Positions 22,520 to 35,557 are shown, counted from the stretch's first letter. The stretch is 64,000 nucleotides of DNA from Hirsutella rhossiliensis (GCF_020360975.1 NW_025408673.1:62001-126000); one strand, 5' to 3'. The notes: generated by a model from the letters alone, not told the origin. Program-made: numbers and translations.

Positions 22520-25500
22520 GGAAAATATATCCTTAGAATAGACCCCTATTATAGATAGCGTTATAACTATATTAAAGATATCGCTACCTATAAGCGTAAG
22601 ATAACTATCTTATAAGGAAAAGCTTATAGCCCTATAAGCGCGCGTTAAGGAGCTAGAGGAGACGAAACGCCTATAAGATCGCGTTATATAAATAAAGGAG
22701 GAAATTGCTAAACGCGCTAGTGCTATCGCTATCCGTTTAGGGAAGCGTCGACGGTCTTACTCCCTTAAATCGGACGGTAGTCGTAGTAGCAAGGTTAAGA
22801 TTAAAAATATCGCTTAATTATCCTAACCTACTAATATATAGAAACGTCTAGACTAGACTTACGATCTAGAGGACGCCTTTAAGGCAGCGCCTAGACGCTT
22901 TTATCGCGATAAAATAAAGATCTTTTACGCGGTAGATTATATATATAGCGACTATAAAGCGAGATAGCGCCGATACCTTAAAGAATAAACGCCGATTAAC
23001 TAGACTAAATATAGTATAGATTAAGTATACTTTAAGGAATAGATACTTATCTTAATTAAGGATACTATAAATAGGGAGATACTATTAGCGACGTAATTAA
23101 AGGAGGCTCGTTAACGAGAAGGCTAGTCCCCCTTAGAGTTTAGCTTATACCTTAACTCCTTAGAGAGGTATTTTAAACGCCTATTAAAAAAGGCGCGTGC
23201 TCTTATATTTTTCGCTAAGCTAGAGCTATAACTTTAAGACTAAATTAACCTCTATTCGATACCTATCTATACCTACTAATAGGAAGAGCTTATATAAGTC
23301 GCCTAACGATATTAGGATACTACTACTAATAAGAGGCAACGTACTAATACTACTTTTACCCCTAGAGGAACCGGGAATAGAAGTAGTACTATACCCTAAG
23401 GCGGTATATATAGGGGAAGGAATTAAAGAGGCCGATAAGCTAGGCCGAATCGTTAAGGAAATACTACCGATTCGACCGATAACTAGTAAGCTAGCGATAT
23501 ACCTACTAAGGGCCGAACTAAGGGACGTTATCGAGGAAGAGGATCTTTTACTTAATCGGGAATTATATATTTCTAATATAATAAGCTAGGATACTTATCT
23601 ATAGAATATACTAATTCTCTAAAGGTAGAAACCCTAGTAAAGACTCTTAGACTTAATACTATAAAATAAGGAAAAGGTAAGATATTAAAGTAAACGCCTC
23701 TCCCTTAGTAAACTTAATACTTATAGGATAGTTACTTAAAACTCCTATAATAATATTAAGGCGAAACCCTACTAAAGTCCCTATATACTTAGATACTTAC
23801 GGTACCGTTAACCTTATAAATATATACTTTACCTAATAGTAGGGATTACTATAAATAGCGCTATTATACCCTAAGTTATTAGGGCTTAATAATAGTAGGG
23901 TAAGGGAGTATAAAGTATAGTTAGTACTACTTTAAATAATAGATATAAGGGGCACCGAAAAGATAATTACTTATTTCTATATTAGTACCGATAAGTTAAC
24001 GCTAAACGATTAAGTACTAATCCTTTTATTAGTTACTACCTTAAAGGATAAATATATCTATATTATTTTATAGAAACGATAGTAGTAGTTTAAGTATTAA
24101 TTAGGTAGCGAAACCTTATAAAACCCCTATAGATTCCTTTAGGAATATAGGAACGAAGTAAGGGTATATATAATAGCGCTTAATCCTAAGCTAATCCCGC
24201 TATTAAATAAAGACGAAGATAAAGGGATTTTATAAGAAGAATAGGCCGAAATCCTACTAACTCTCTACTAGTTTAAAGATACCTTCTTAGCTAATAAATC
24301 CGATTTATTACTAGCTAGAAAGGGAATAGATTACTTAATTAATTTAATCCCTAATACGGAACCTCCTTATAGACCGATTTACCCTCTATCGTAAAGGGAA
24401 CTCTAAGTATTACGCGACTAGATCTAAGACGCGATAAAAAGGAAAATAATCTAGGAGTTAAAGAGCCTAGCTAGGGCGCCTATCCTTTTCGTTCTAAAAA
24501 AAGATAGTACCTTATAGCTATATATAGACTACCGAGGACTTAACTAGGTTACGTAAAAGAATCGGTACCTTTTACCCTTTATTTTAGAGATTATTAACTA
24601 CTATTAAGGAGCTAAGTATTTTTCTAAGATTAATATATAAAATACGTATTAATATATTTAAATTTAAGAAGGAGATAAATAAAAGACCGCTTTTTAAACG
24701 TATTATAGATATTTCGAATACCTAGTAATGCCCTTTAGACTTACTAACGTACTAGCTATATTTTAGAGCTATATCTATTAAGCGCTTAAAGGGCTTATAG
24801 ATATAATCTACGTAGTCTACCTTAACGATATCCTTATATATTCTAAAATAAGAGAAGAATATACTAAATACTTAGGATAAGTAATAGAAAGGCTAAGGGC
24901 TATAGAGCTCTATATAAAACTATCGAAGTATATCTTTTATTAATAGTTAGTTAAGTTCCTTAGGTTTATATTATCTATCGATAGGGTATTAATAGACCCT
25001 TAATAGGTAGAGGTAATAGCTTAATAGCCTAAACCTATAACCTACTATAATATTTAGGTTTTCCTTAGGTTTTATAATTTTTACCGACGATTTATATATA
25101 GGTACTTAGGAGTTATAGCGCCCTTAACTATATTACTAAAAGGGAGTAAGAATAAGAAGAAGCTAAGGAGTATAGAGCTAAACCTTACTAAAAAGGTAGC
25201 GTTTTAGGCTCTTAAGGATACTTTTTAAGGAGCCTTACTCCTTTAATATTATAATCCGGAAAGATATATTTATATCGAAATAGATATATCGTAATTCGCG
25301 ATAGTAGGAATTATCTCTTAACCTAATAACGGAGGGCGTTACTATCCGATCGTATTTTAGTTAAGGAAGTTTACTAAAGCTAAACTTAATTATAGTATTC
25401 TAGACTAAGAACTCTTTACTATCGTTAAGTTATTTAAATACTAGCGATATTATATCGAAGGGGCAGTATATAAAGTAAAGGTATTATCGGACTACTATAA

Positions 25501-27600
25501 CCTCTAGACGTTTATATACTAGACCTCCTTAAATAGGAGGTAAGTAAGATAGTATATATATTTAGTACTATTTAACTTTACGATTAAGTATTATATAGGT
25601 AAATCTAACCTAGCGGACGCGCTATCGAGAATACCTAGATATAATAGTAAGAAGCCCCTATCTATAGAACTATTACTAGAGCTATAAGCGAAGCTAGCTA
25701 CTATTAATACTATATCTATATAGAGAAATAATAAGGCGTTTTTATAGGCAAAGAGATACTTAACCTTAAGTTAATATAAGTATAGTAAAGTGCTTTTATA
25801 TAAGGAAAATATATAAGCTTATCTATAGCGAAACTATAATAATTTAGGTGCGAGACCTAAACGATTAGCCGATTAAGCTAAAGAGAGAGCTAGTTATAAA
25901 TAGTTACTTTTAAGGAAGACCGTTAAAGAAGCGGCCTACTATATAAAGGTTTATATAGTAGAAGTTCTAGAACTATTACTAGAGTTACTAAAACGTACTT
26001 AGTTAGTTAACGTAGCGATTAATAGGCTAAAAGAGACCGAAGACTTCTTAAAAGGGAAGGGTTTTTAGTTAGTGCGCTTAGATAGACTACTACTATAGAA
26101 AGGTCATATTATAGTGCCTCTAGAAGTAGCCTTACGGTAAGAGCTAATATAGCTCTTCTATAATAATCCGTTAGTAGGATACTTTAGCTCCCGATATACT
26201 AGCGAACTACTAGCGAGGAACTTTTACTAGGATAGAATAATAAAAGACGTAAATAAATACGTTTAGTTATACTTAGTATATTAAGGTATAGTATCTAGGA
26301 GGCATCGCCCTTATAGTACTATATAATCGTTATTATATCCTATATAACTATAGGAAGAATTATTAATAGACTTTACTATAGGTTTACCTAAAGTATAATA
26401 TAATAAATAAGATATTAATACGATCTTAGTAATTATAGACTAATATACTAAGTATTGCCTCTTCTTTCCTATCTCTAAGATAATAATAGCCCTAGAACTA
26501 ATAGAATTATTTTATTACTAAGTTAAATTAGTATATAGACCTCCGAAAGGTATTATCTTAGATAGAGGGTCCCTATTTATAAGTAAGTTTTAGTTAGATC
26601 TCTATTTTATCTTATAAGTAAAATATAGGCTATCGATAGTATTTTACCTATAAACCGATAAGTAAATAGAATAAATAAACTAAGCTATATAGTACTACTT
26701 AAGATACTTTACTAACTTAAAATAAACTAACTAAGCGTTACTCTTATATATTACTTAATTTATATATAATAATATAAAGAACGCGATAACTAGGTTATTA
26801 CTTAATAAAGCGTTAATAGGTTATTAACTAAACTTCTATATTAATACCGAGGACGATATTATTTAAAGGGGGGTACCTAAAGTAAGAGTAAGAGTTACTA
26901 GGCTATAGGAGCTATAAAAGAGGCTTAAGAAATACTAAGGAAAGGCTATTAAATCGTAAGCGAAATACTACGATTTAAGGCACTAACCGCTTATACTAAA
27001 AGTAAGAGACCTTATAGTATTATCGATAAAGAACTTACGCCTTAAGGACGAAAAAAGAAAACTCTTACCTAAGTATATTAAACCGTTTTAGGTCTTATAA
27101 GCTATTAGAAAGTAAGTATATCGTCTTATACTCCCTAAGAAGTACTTATACCTCTATAACGTTTTCTATATTAGTTTCTTAGAGCTATAAAAGGAGCGTA
27201 AAAGCACCTATAAAGATAGCGAAACCTTACTAATATTAAACTTAGAGGATAATAAAGGTAAATAAGAAGTCTAAGAGATTAAAGACTAAAAGAGATCTAA
27301 GGGCGATACCTTTTTCCTTATTAAATAAAAAGGATAGCTAGCTAAGTATAACTAATAGGTCGAGGCTAAAGATATAGCGAATAGCTAAGACCTTATTAAA
27401 GAATATACTACTCGCTTAACCGGGAAAAAAAGGTATAAGACTAAGTAAGGTAAGGAAACCTACTAGCGTAAGGAGACGCTATTAAATCGGTAACGAATCC
27501 CTATTAAATCGCTACTAACTTATTAATATATCGGTACGCTTAAATATCCTATAACTATATATAAAATAGTAAAATAAGAGAATAGGGAAAACTATTTATA
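22520..27600 (+). pseudogene. Gypsy-1 gag-pol fossil
   Basis: Plus-strand frames with RIP stops. gag occupies about 22.5-23.65 kb: a basic RSYSL..SDGSRSSK segment, a capsid-like region, and near 23.5 kb a GRYRGRGSF stretch before a zinc-knuckle remnant. Reverse transcriptase lies at about 24.45-24.85 kb, with DYRGLN and YLNDILIYS (YLDD before RIP). RNase H and integrase follow to about 27.2 kb. A chromodomain is readable at about 27.25-27.42 kb, with a GDTFFLIK core and a long acidic lead. Approximate coordinates; no intact frame. Confidence 0.82.
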
Positions 27601-27714
27601 CTACCTATTAAATATTATTAAGGAAAATAAAACTAAACTATAACTCTACTAAGGCCCTAATAATAAAAGAGAGAAGGATAGTTATAGCTAAATAAAAGAA
27701 AGATAAGACCTATC

Positions 27715-29289
27715 TATTACTTCCGACTACCCCTCTTCTTCGCTAGTATAGCGGGAACTAACTAAGGCGCCCCCTCCGCTATACCGAATACCTCTAGAAA
27801 TACTAGAACTACCCTATCCTCCGCTCCTTCCTTATCCTCCGCGTTAAGACCTATCTCTATTAGTATAGCACTTACCTCGGCCTTAGTAAATAGTAAGGTA
27901 TACTACTAAGAAGTATAGCCTATATCGCCGTCGATAAGGTAGAGTTTTAACTAGGATTCCTAGGCCCGGTACTCCGGGCTTATATAGGCGATATCGAATA
28001 AGGGCGCGGGGTTAAGGCGAATAATAAGCTCGCGGCGCTTATTAATTAATATATAGTAGTCGGCACGCTCGACTTAGTATATCGTTAGGCGGTCGCTAAT
28101 AAAAGGGTCGGATAAAACTTACGATAGTAGACTTCTATATACCTATAGTCCTAAAGGACTTATAATAGGCCGTCTCGGCGGCGTCGAAAGCCTCGGCTAA
28201 ATACTATACCGTAATAGCGAGATAGCGCTAATTAGCCTCCTTAAAAATAAGCACGCCTACGTCTAAGCTATTATCCTCGGCATCCTTATTACTAGTCTTT
28301 AGCTTATTAAGCTTACGTAGGTACTTAATAATAGCGACTATATTAGCCCGGTTACTAAATATAAAAGTAGCGGCCTTAAGAAGGATTAGCTTATTAATTA
28401 TAATATTTAAAGTTAAGGGGAAACTTACTTAGTTATAGGTCGCGGTACGTTTATATTACTACTTATAGCGCGTTAAAGAAACCCCTAAGAAAATATAGCT
28501 AATCGAGAGCACCTTAATAAGCTTAGGCTCGGTCGTACTATACTCCTTAATAACCGTCCTAAAATAATATATATACTAAAGCTTATAAGGGATAACCTTA
28601 TAGGCCCTAACTAGGCGGGCTTTAGCCTTAGATCGGGTATACTTCTTTATAGGAGCGCGACCGCCTCGTGCCGCTGCCTAGGTGCCCTTATCTCCGGCGC
28701 TGCCGTTCTTAGGTTTATCGGTAAGAGGAGTCGGATCGCGGCCGTCTTTATTATTACCGTTATCGTTATCTTAGCCCTCGTTCGGCTAAGCATCGAGATA
28801 GTCTTAGCCCTTATTTAGCTAGGCCTTATCGTTAATATTAGCCTACTTATTTTAAGGAGCGGCCTAGGCGATAATCTCTTATTAGCTAGAGCCGCCTTAT
28901 TAAGACGGAGTAGCTAGGTTATTAGTACTTACCTAGGAGCGCCTAGGCATAATCTCCTCGCTAGTATTAGTATCGCTAACGGGGGTAATAGACTTATAAG
29001 TTTCTAGGCCTATAGAGGTAGGCTTATCGGTAGTTAGAGTTAAGGTATTTAGCGGGGTAATAGGGGTATAACCCTCGCTAACGTTAGGTCTTAGACTAAA
29101 CGTCTCTTAGGACTAGGATTCCCCTATACCTTTCTTAGCTTTCTTCGCTAAAGGGGAACTAGCGTCGCTATAAGACTTTTAGGCCGATCGCTTACGCTTT
29201 AAGGGCGAACCCGCCGCTACTTACTCCTATATATAGTATAGGAAATCGGCGTTATAGTTCTTTATCTTCTTCGGCGTAAAAGGTATTAT
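27715..29289 (-). pseudogene. Antisense accessory frame of Gypsy-1, unrecognised protein
   Basis: On the minus strand one frame runs about 525 codons, interrupted only by TAA/TAG of the kind RIP makes from CAA/CAG/TGG. The likely start is ATA at 29287-29289 (ATG before RIP). The N-terminus begins IPFTPKKIKNYNADF, then has two basic clusters (PLKRKRSA and AKKAKK) that look like nuclear localisation signals. About 100 Ser/Thr/Pro-rich residues follow. The central part, from about 28.7 to 28.05 kb, has a globular, Lys/Tyr/Leu-rich composition (for example YKVIPYKL and YLAEAFDAAETAYYKS). The tail is Gly/Ser-rich. It is tail-to-tail with pol and ends about 100-200 bp from it. I recognise no family. 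The G+C content of this stretch is visibly higher than around it. Function unknown. Confidence 0.65.
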
Positions 29290-29667
29290 CGTTAATAAAT
29301 TATCGATAAAAAGTAATATAAAAAGGTATAAGGGATTAATAAAAAAAGGTATAAAACTCTATAGTAATTATAAGCGGAAGAGTTAAAGAAGAAAAGAAAA
29401 TAGAAGAAGTAAGATATATATATATACGCTCTTTATATTATAGTTACGCGGCCGATATATAGGCGATACTATAATAGTTACTCGGCGGCAACCGCTAGTA
29501 TAATAACTATTAACGTTATAGAGCGTAGACTAATATATACTTATATAGGCGTATACGCGCGATATATAACCGAAACTACCTCTCTTCCTAACCGAATATA
29601 TATAGCGTAGCGAAAGTAATATATATTAAAGATATAGCTAAGACGTCTATATAAAAGGGGAGATAAT

Positions 29668-29924
29668 TATAAGAGCGCTACTAGGAGGTATAGGCTAATA
29701 AAGCACTTAGGTACGTAGTACTAATATATTAGTAGGGTATCGGTAGGGAATCGTGCCTACCCCGCTTATATATTATAGACTACTTACTACTCTAACCGAA
29801 GAGGAGAAATCCCTCTTCTTATAAGCTTTAGTCTTACGATAAGGAGAATATAATATATATAGCGTAGTACTTCTAGCTATCTCTACTACCTAACTAATCG
29901 TACTATAATACGTATTCCCTTATA
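29668..29924 (+). repeat. Gypsy-1 3' LTR
   Basis: 257 bp, preceded by the polypurine tract and followed by TAGGT, the RIP-altered duplicate of CGGGT at 22112-22116. Confidence 0.9.
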
Positions 29925-31051
29925 TAGGTAATTAAATAAACTAGCTACTATATATACTTAAACGTATTATATAGACTAGCTACTATATATTATTACGCGC
30001 GTTAAATACGGACTAGCTACTAGTCTTATAAGTTAAAGTAAGAGTAGTAATAACTATCTATATTCTTCTCTACCCGCCTAAGATCTAGCGGGTTCTCTAT
30101 CTTCTATATATACTATAGTAAGCGTAGGACCTTACTTAGGGCTTTAACTAAGTAATATCTTAACCTTATAATCGTGCGATAATAGTATAGCGTATTAGCG
30201 GTATTTCCTAGTATTTTCCCTAGGTAGGCATAGGTATTTCTCTATAATTTCCCTGCTATATTCTTATAGTAACTTCTTAGGAAAATATCGGTATAATCCC
30301 TAAGAAACTATTATTACTTAGGAAATCGTAGTATATTCCCTATATAATATATCCCTAGGGGAAATCTCTATAAAATATCTATATAATCCGCTCGGTTATT
30401 ATTTCTAGGATTTATAGGTGATTTCCTAGAGTTTACTTAGTAGCTTCTAGGTTCCTTCTTTTATAGGGAGCCTTAAGGAGTTAAGGGTAACTTCCTTAGG
30501 GGAGGCTAATATCGTTATAGGTACTTAGATTATTAACCGTAGGGTGTCCTATAATAGATATATAGCTAAAAAGGAAGAAGAAAAGAAAGCTTAATCTTAG
30601 AGCCTTTATTAGTTACCTTATTAGTTATAATTCTATAAATATCTTTTAGATCTAGATTCTTCTTTTATAGAAGGTTATTTTAACTAAGGATATAATTTTC
30701 GATAAATATAGCTTCTTTAATAAAAAGAGGGATTAATAGCCTCTCTTACTCTTATAACGTTAGATAATTTAAAAGATCTAAATCCCCCCTTCTTAATAGT
30801 CTTAAGAAGAGGTCCTAGATAAGGAAATAGAAAAAGAAACTAATATCGAAGTAGTCGATAATAACGCTAACTTTAAAAAAGAAGAAGAGGAAGCTACTAG
30901 ATTAAATAATCTAAACAAAGAAGGAGATTATAAGAAAGCAATAGAGCTAGAATACGCCTACCTCCCTATACCTCCTCTTATATAAAAAGAAGATCTAAAA
31001 GTAGCTTTTTTTATTAGTCTTCTTATCTTAACCGTTAAAGGGGTAAGAAAG

Positions 31052-31748
31052 TATAAAAAGGTATAAGCAATAAGTATAGGATCGGGTGATTAATAACGTA
31101 AGCGGAAAGATCGGTCGAAGGAGTATAGGGTAGGATTTCGTCCGGAATTTATAACGAGTATATAAGGGGCTAAATAATATATTAAAAGAATAGCGTTATA
31201 AAAGATACTTATAAACTTACTTATTCTATCTACTACTCCTAGGGAAATCCTTTATCTTTTATAGACTATTACTCGCCTACTAGTAGACCGATTAGTTAGC
31301 TTTCTAGTATATTCTATAGTGCTTAAAAGGCTCTATCTATAGTATATCTTCTTAGCTTAGTAGGTGGTCTAATTATAACGTAATAGTTAACGTAAGACTA
31401 TAGGTTCTAGTATAAGTAGTAGATTTAACTAGAATGTTCTATGCCCTACCTATTCTCTTATCGCGGATATCTTCGGAACCGCTAAGCTAAAACAGGCAAT
31501 ATAGTATTCGTTCTACTCGTAATTAACTTATATATCTTATATATATTTTATTTTATTAGGATAGGCTTATCTTAACCCGCCTTTCCTAAAGGAAGGTATA
31601 GATGTTTAGTAGAGGTCTTTTATCTTTAAGGGTTATTCCCTTAGACTATATTATAGAGCCTCTTTTTACTAGCTTATTTTATAGAGCCTCCCTATACCTA
31701 GTATTTTTTTATAATAGTAAAATAGGAATATAAGGGTATATTCCTATA
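31052..31748. mobile_element. Solo LTR S1 in Copia-A
   Basis: 697 bp, flanked by the 5-bp duplication GAAAG (31047-31051 and 31749-31753). It interrupts Copia-A where Copia-B reads GGAAAGGCACC without a break (62,926-62,936). It has the same length and is alignable throughout with S2 at 54650-55346. No internal coding sequence. Confidence 0.85.
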
Positions 31749-33928
31749 GAAAGGTACCTCTTTTTCTCTTAAAGGATTACCTAGCTGCTTTTTTATCCTT
31801 ACTTTAGGAAGTAAAGGAAGGTATAGGGCCTAATATAGTTACTAAAGAAGACTAACCTCTTTTTTATTTAAGTCGATTTTCTAACTTTTATCTAATACTT
31901 ATAAAAGACGGTTCTTATAGAGTATTTATAATAGGCTAGCCTTTTAAGCCTCTATTAGTAAGGAAGGTATATAAAAGAGACCTCCTAGACCTACTAGTAA
32001 ACTAAAAGTAGCTAGAAAAACACCCTTTTAAAGACTAGTTTTTCTAGGCCTAGAAAGACTACCTAGCTTTATATAAAGAGATAAGGTCTTTTAAAGAGGT
32101 CCTTAAGAAGAAAGTAAAAGGAAAATAAGTCCTTAGCTATAAGTAGGTCTTTATCTATAAGACTAATAAATATAGCTTCCTTTAAAAGTATAAGGCCTAG
32201 CTAGTTATCTATAAGAATTAATAGGAAAAAAGGGATCTACTTACTAAGGCAACTACCTTAGTAAGGATATCTTTTTAGACCCTTATAGCTATAGTAGTAG
32301 AATTCGACCTCGAACTTAATTAAATAGATACTATTAACGCCTTTATTAACTACCCTTTTAAGGAAGAAGAAGTTATTTATATATACCCTTTACTTAGTTT
32401 CTAATAACTAAGAAAGGTTTTATAGCTTAGGAAAGCTTTATATAGACTATAAAGATTACTCCTTCTTTAGTAATAGTATTTAATAGGTTCTCTTAAAGCC
32501 CTAGGCTTTAAGAAAGTCCCTTAGGAACCGTATATAATATAAAAGGGTAAAATTATAGTCTTCTTCTACGTTAATAATATTATCTAGGCCTACTTAAAAG
32601 AGGAAGAAGTAACTACTAAGGAGGCTATATAGGGCTTATAATAAAGGTATAAGATAACTAAGCTAAGGGAGCTAAAGTAGTTCCTAAGGATTTAAATCCT
32701 TTAAAATAGGTCCTAATAGACTATTTAGCTTACTTAAGACGCCTATATTAATAAGGTCGCTTATAAATTCCTCCTTAATTCCCTTAAGAAAACGCTTCCC
32801 TTTATATCTATATTAAATAAAGAGCTTTTACTTAATCTATTATTTTAAGCTAAGGAGTAAGAGAAATACTAATATTAATAAAAGGTAGGCTCCCTATATT
32901 TTTTTTTAGCTATTTTCTATTAAACCGGATATCTCTTTTATAGTCTCTTAGCTAGCTAGGTATAACTAGAATCCTAGCCCTAGGTACTAAGAAGTAGTAT
33001 ACTAAGCTATCCTTTATCTCTAATTAATAAGATTATATAGTCTATACCTAGGAGAGTAAGGAAAGAAGAAATTAGCTACCGAAATCTTCTTTTATTTAAG
33101 CGATTCGTTCTTTATAGATAATTCCTTAGATAGAAAGAGCTTATAAAGGTATATTATATCCCTTTTTAAAGGAACTATTACTTAGAGAGCTTTAAAGTAA
33201 GCTACTATTATAACTTTAAGTATAAAGGTAAAGCTACTAGCTCTTTTAGAAGCGTTAAAGGAAGCGAATTTCCTTAGCTAGCTACTTATATCTTTATAAC
33301 TATAAATTCCGTCCCTATTAGCTATAGAATATAATAATATATAGACTATATAAATTCTTATAAAGGAAAATAGTAAGCTATTAACCTAGCTATAGTATAT
33401 CGAAATCTATTAGTATTAGTTACGCTAAGAGGTCTAAAGGGGACTAATTTCTATCTATTAAGTTTTAATAGTATTAATAAAAGCTAATAGTCTTATATAG
33501 CCCTTATTAAAGTAAAAGCTAGCTATCTTTTTTTAATAAATTAAGCTAAAAGACGTTTAAGAGAATCTATCCTTAAAAGCCTGCCTTAAGAGTTTATAAG
33601 AGGAGCTAATAGTACGTATAAGGTAAGAAACGTCTATAGCTAAAGAGATAAACTAGGACTTATCTTAAAGGAGGGCCCCTAGCTTAATTAGGACTTATTT
33701 TTCTTAAAGGTCCCCTTTTTAAGGACTTATCCTTAAAGAAGACCCCCTTTCTTATAAGACTTAATTTCCTCCTTAGGCCTCTTTTCCTAAAGTAGGTCTA
33801 AAAGAGCTTAGGGCTAAAACCCGGATTTCTTAAGTAAGGGATAAGTATAGACTAAGACCTCCTCTATACGCTTACTAGCCTAATTATTTAGCTTTACCCT
33901 TAAGGGGCAAGCTATAGCTAAGGGGGTA

Positions 33929-34414
33929 TATCGCGAAGCGTAGCTTAATTTTATAGTTCTTAGAGATATCCCTTAGTAAGAGAGACCTAAGAAGCTAAAA
34001 ACACTTAGTATAAAAAAAGAAAGAAGGAGCTAAAAGAAAGTATAAAGAGGAGGGTAGGGGTATAAGGGGAAGTAGAAGTAGTAATAGCTTCTTATAAAGG
34101 TAGCGAGAGATAAGATAGATATACTAGTAACGGCTAGAAAGGAGGGGAAAAACTAGTAAAAAGCTTAGTAGTTAAGAAGATATTAATAGCTTCTTTAAGT
34201 AGGATCTTCTTTATTAATTAAGATACTAAATAAGTATAAAGAGTAGCGTTAAATAAAAAAAAGAAGGAGAATTAAAGTAATATAGTAATTACCCTCTTAC
34301 TATAATTACTACCCTTATAAGAATTAAATATCTTTACCTTACTTATTTAACCCCTTACTTTTAATTTTACCTTTATATATTTTATATATACTTCTTATAT
34401 CTCTCTTTATAAGA
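33929..34414 (+). repeat. Copia-A 3' LTR
   Basis: 486 bp, beginning TATCGCGAAGCG. It is followed by the duplicated TATAT and then by the continuation of the Copia-0 integrase frame. Confidence 0.88.
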
Positions 34415-34753
34415 TATATAGTTAGCTTATTTATTGCCTTTATAAAATAGTTATATAAAGAAATTAAGGGAAATAGTAAAGGAAAAGGTAAGGGTTATAA
34501 AGCTTAACTTAAAGCCTTTAAAAGAGCTATAGCTAAAGATATACTATATAGCGGTATACTTACTTAATATAATACCCTTTAAATTATATAATTATAGTTA
34601 GTAGAGCTTATATAAGCGTTAATAGACCTAGATAAAAGAAAATAATCTATTATATTACTATATTAAAGATATTAAACTAAATATTATATATTTTAGGGTC
34701 TTTAGCTATATAACGCTCCTAATAATAATTATAATATTAAAATATATTAAGTT

Positions 34754-35557
34754 ATATAAGATATACCCTCGTAGTATAGTAGTTATATACCTAGGAAGCC
34801 TACTAGCTATAATGCTAGAGTCGGTTCGAATCCGGCCGGGGGCACGATTAATTTTTAGTCGGACTAGCAGACTACGCTAACCTACTTATTAATTAGCTAA
34901 TTAGCGCTTCTAGAAGCGCTTATAAATATACTAGCAGTCTAGCCCCGCTATAAGTAGGCCGGCCCGGACCTCGCCTACCCGGACCTAGCGACGAATTCGT
35001 TAGGACCTCCCCCTAACCCCGGTCTAGGCCCCCCGACCGGGAAAATAAAAAACCCGGGGCCGATACTAGCAACTCGATAAGTACGGCGCGAAGCCGGTGC
35101 GATAACCCGACTACCGGCCCGGCTAAAGGCCGGCATTAATAAAAAATAGCCCGCTAAGCCTTACGGCGGAAAAATAAGGTAGAGCCCGGGAAGATATCGT
35201 TATAGGATAAGGTCGGAGATAATTATATAATTAACTATTAACCGTTAACTAAAAAAAAACGCTCGTACTACCGATTAACGCTATATACCCCGCGTACGTA
35301 AAGGAGTTACTTTCTAAGGTTACTTTATAGCGGGCCTAATACGATTCCGACTAACTATAACGATACCTAAGATAGCCGGCGTAAGATTCCTACGTATTAT
35401 AACCGCGACCCGGTATAAGGGCGGACTAGCTACGAAAGAGGGGAGGGTTTTCCTCTAGGTACTTTAGTTTTTCCCTCCTATTTAACGTCGAAGTTCTAGA
35501 TACCTCTAGATAGGTTACTAGTATAATCTTAATAATAATAATAATATATAAGATATA
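34754..35557 (+). mobile_element. tRNA-headed SINE with 12-bp target duplication
   Basis: A 780-bp body (34766-35545) lies between perfect 12-bp duplications ATATAAGATATA (34754-34765 and 35546-35557). It starts with a tRNA-like head and ends in (TAA)n at about 35,529-35,545. No coding frame is present. It sits within the Copia-0 integrase region, whose frame resumes after it. Its G+C is higher than the flanks and some CA remain, so it is less RIP-mutated than its host. The tail type matches the LINE at 48711, a possible source of its reverse transcriptase; that link is inference. It is long for a SINE, so it may be composite. Confidence 0.75.
34764..34846 (+). ncRNA. tRNA-derived head of the SINE (not a working tRNA)
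   Basis: About 82 bases with a B box GGTTCGAATCC, a T stem GTCGG/CCGGC, an A-box-like TAGTATAGTAGTT, and a 3' acceptor strand CGGGGGCA. Its 5' partner ACCCTCG differs from perfect complement by two RIP-type changes. The anticodon arm cannot be folded convincingly, so I do not assign an amino acid. Confidence 0.6.

Larger units (their letters stand above)
22117..29924 (+). mobile_element. Gypsy-1: Ty3/gypsy chromovirus with an extra antisense frame
   Basis: 7,808 bp with two 257-bp LTRs (22117-22373 and 29668-29924), termini TATAAG...CTTATA (TGTAAG...CTTACA before RIP). The target duplication is degenerate, CGGGT/TAGGT, the differences being RIP-type. A polypurine AAAAGGGGAGA sits at about 29,653-29,663 before the right LTR. 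gag and pol read on plus. The roughly 2.1 kb between the end of pol and the 3' LTR carry a separate frame on the minus strand. It is the youngest member of the nest at this spot, since it sits in solo LTR T inside Copia-A inside Copia-0. Confidence 0.9.
22038..30556. mobile_element. Solo LTR T, split by Gypsy-1
   Basis: Made of 22038-22116 and 29925-30556, about 706 bp once Gypsy-1 and its 5-bp duplication are removed. It begins TATTATA and ends TATAATA, inverted termini consistent with TG...CA ends after RIP. It is flanked by GATAT on both sides (22033-22037 and 30557-30561). In Copia-B the corresponding site is uninterrupted (GATGTATAGC near 62,445). No internal coding region is present, so it is best read as a solo LTR; a MITE-like element is the alternative. 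Confidence 0.75.
18836..34414 (+). mobile_element. Copia-A: Ty1/copia element, RIP-mutated, with nested insertions
   Basis: Bounded by two 486-bp LTRs (18836-19321 and 33929-34414) and a 5-bp duplication TATAT (18831-18835 and 34415-34419). Its own DNA is 18836-22037, 30562-31051 and 31754-34414. The rest is solo LTR T (holding Gypsy-1) and solo LTR S1. A purine run AGGGGG lies just before the right LTR, fitting plus orientation. It is colinear with the better preserved Copia-B at 59,252 through gag, protease, integrase and reverse transcriptase. Example: the catalytic motif reads YVNNI near 32.57 kb where Copia-B has YVDEI. Every frame is closed by TAA/TAG. Confidence 0.9.

Noticed and set aside
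34764..34846. Functional tRNA gene
   Set aside because: The B box and T arm are good, but the acceptor stem has mismatches and the anticodon arm does not fold. It sits at the head of a retroposed unit with target duplication and tail.
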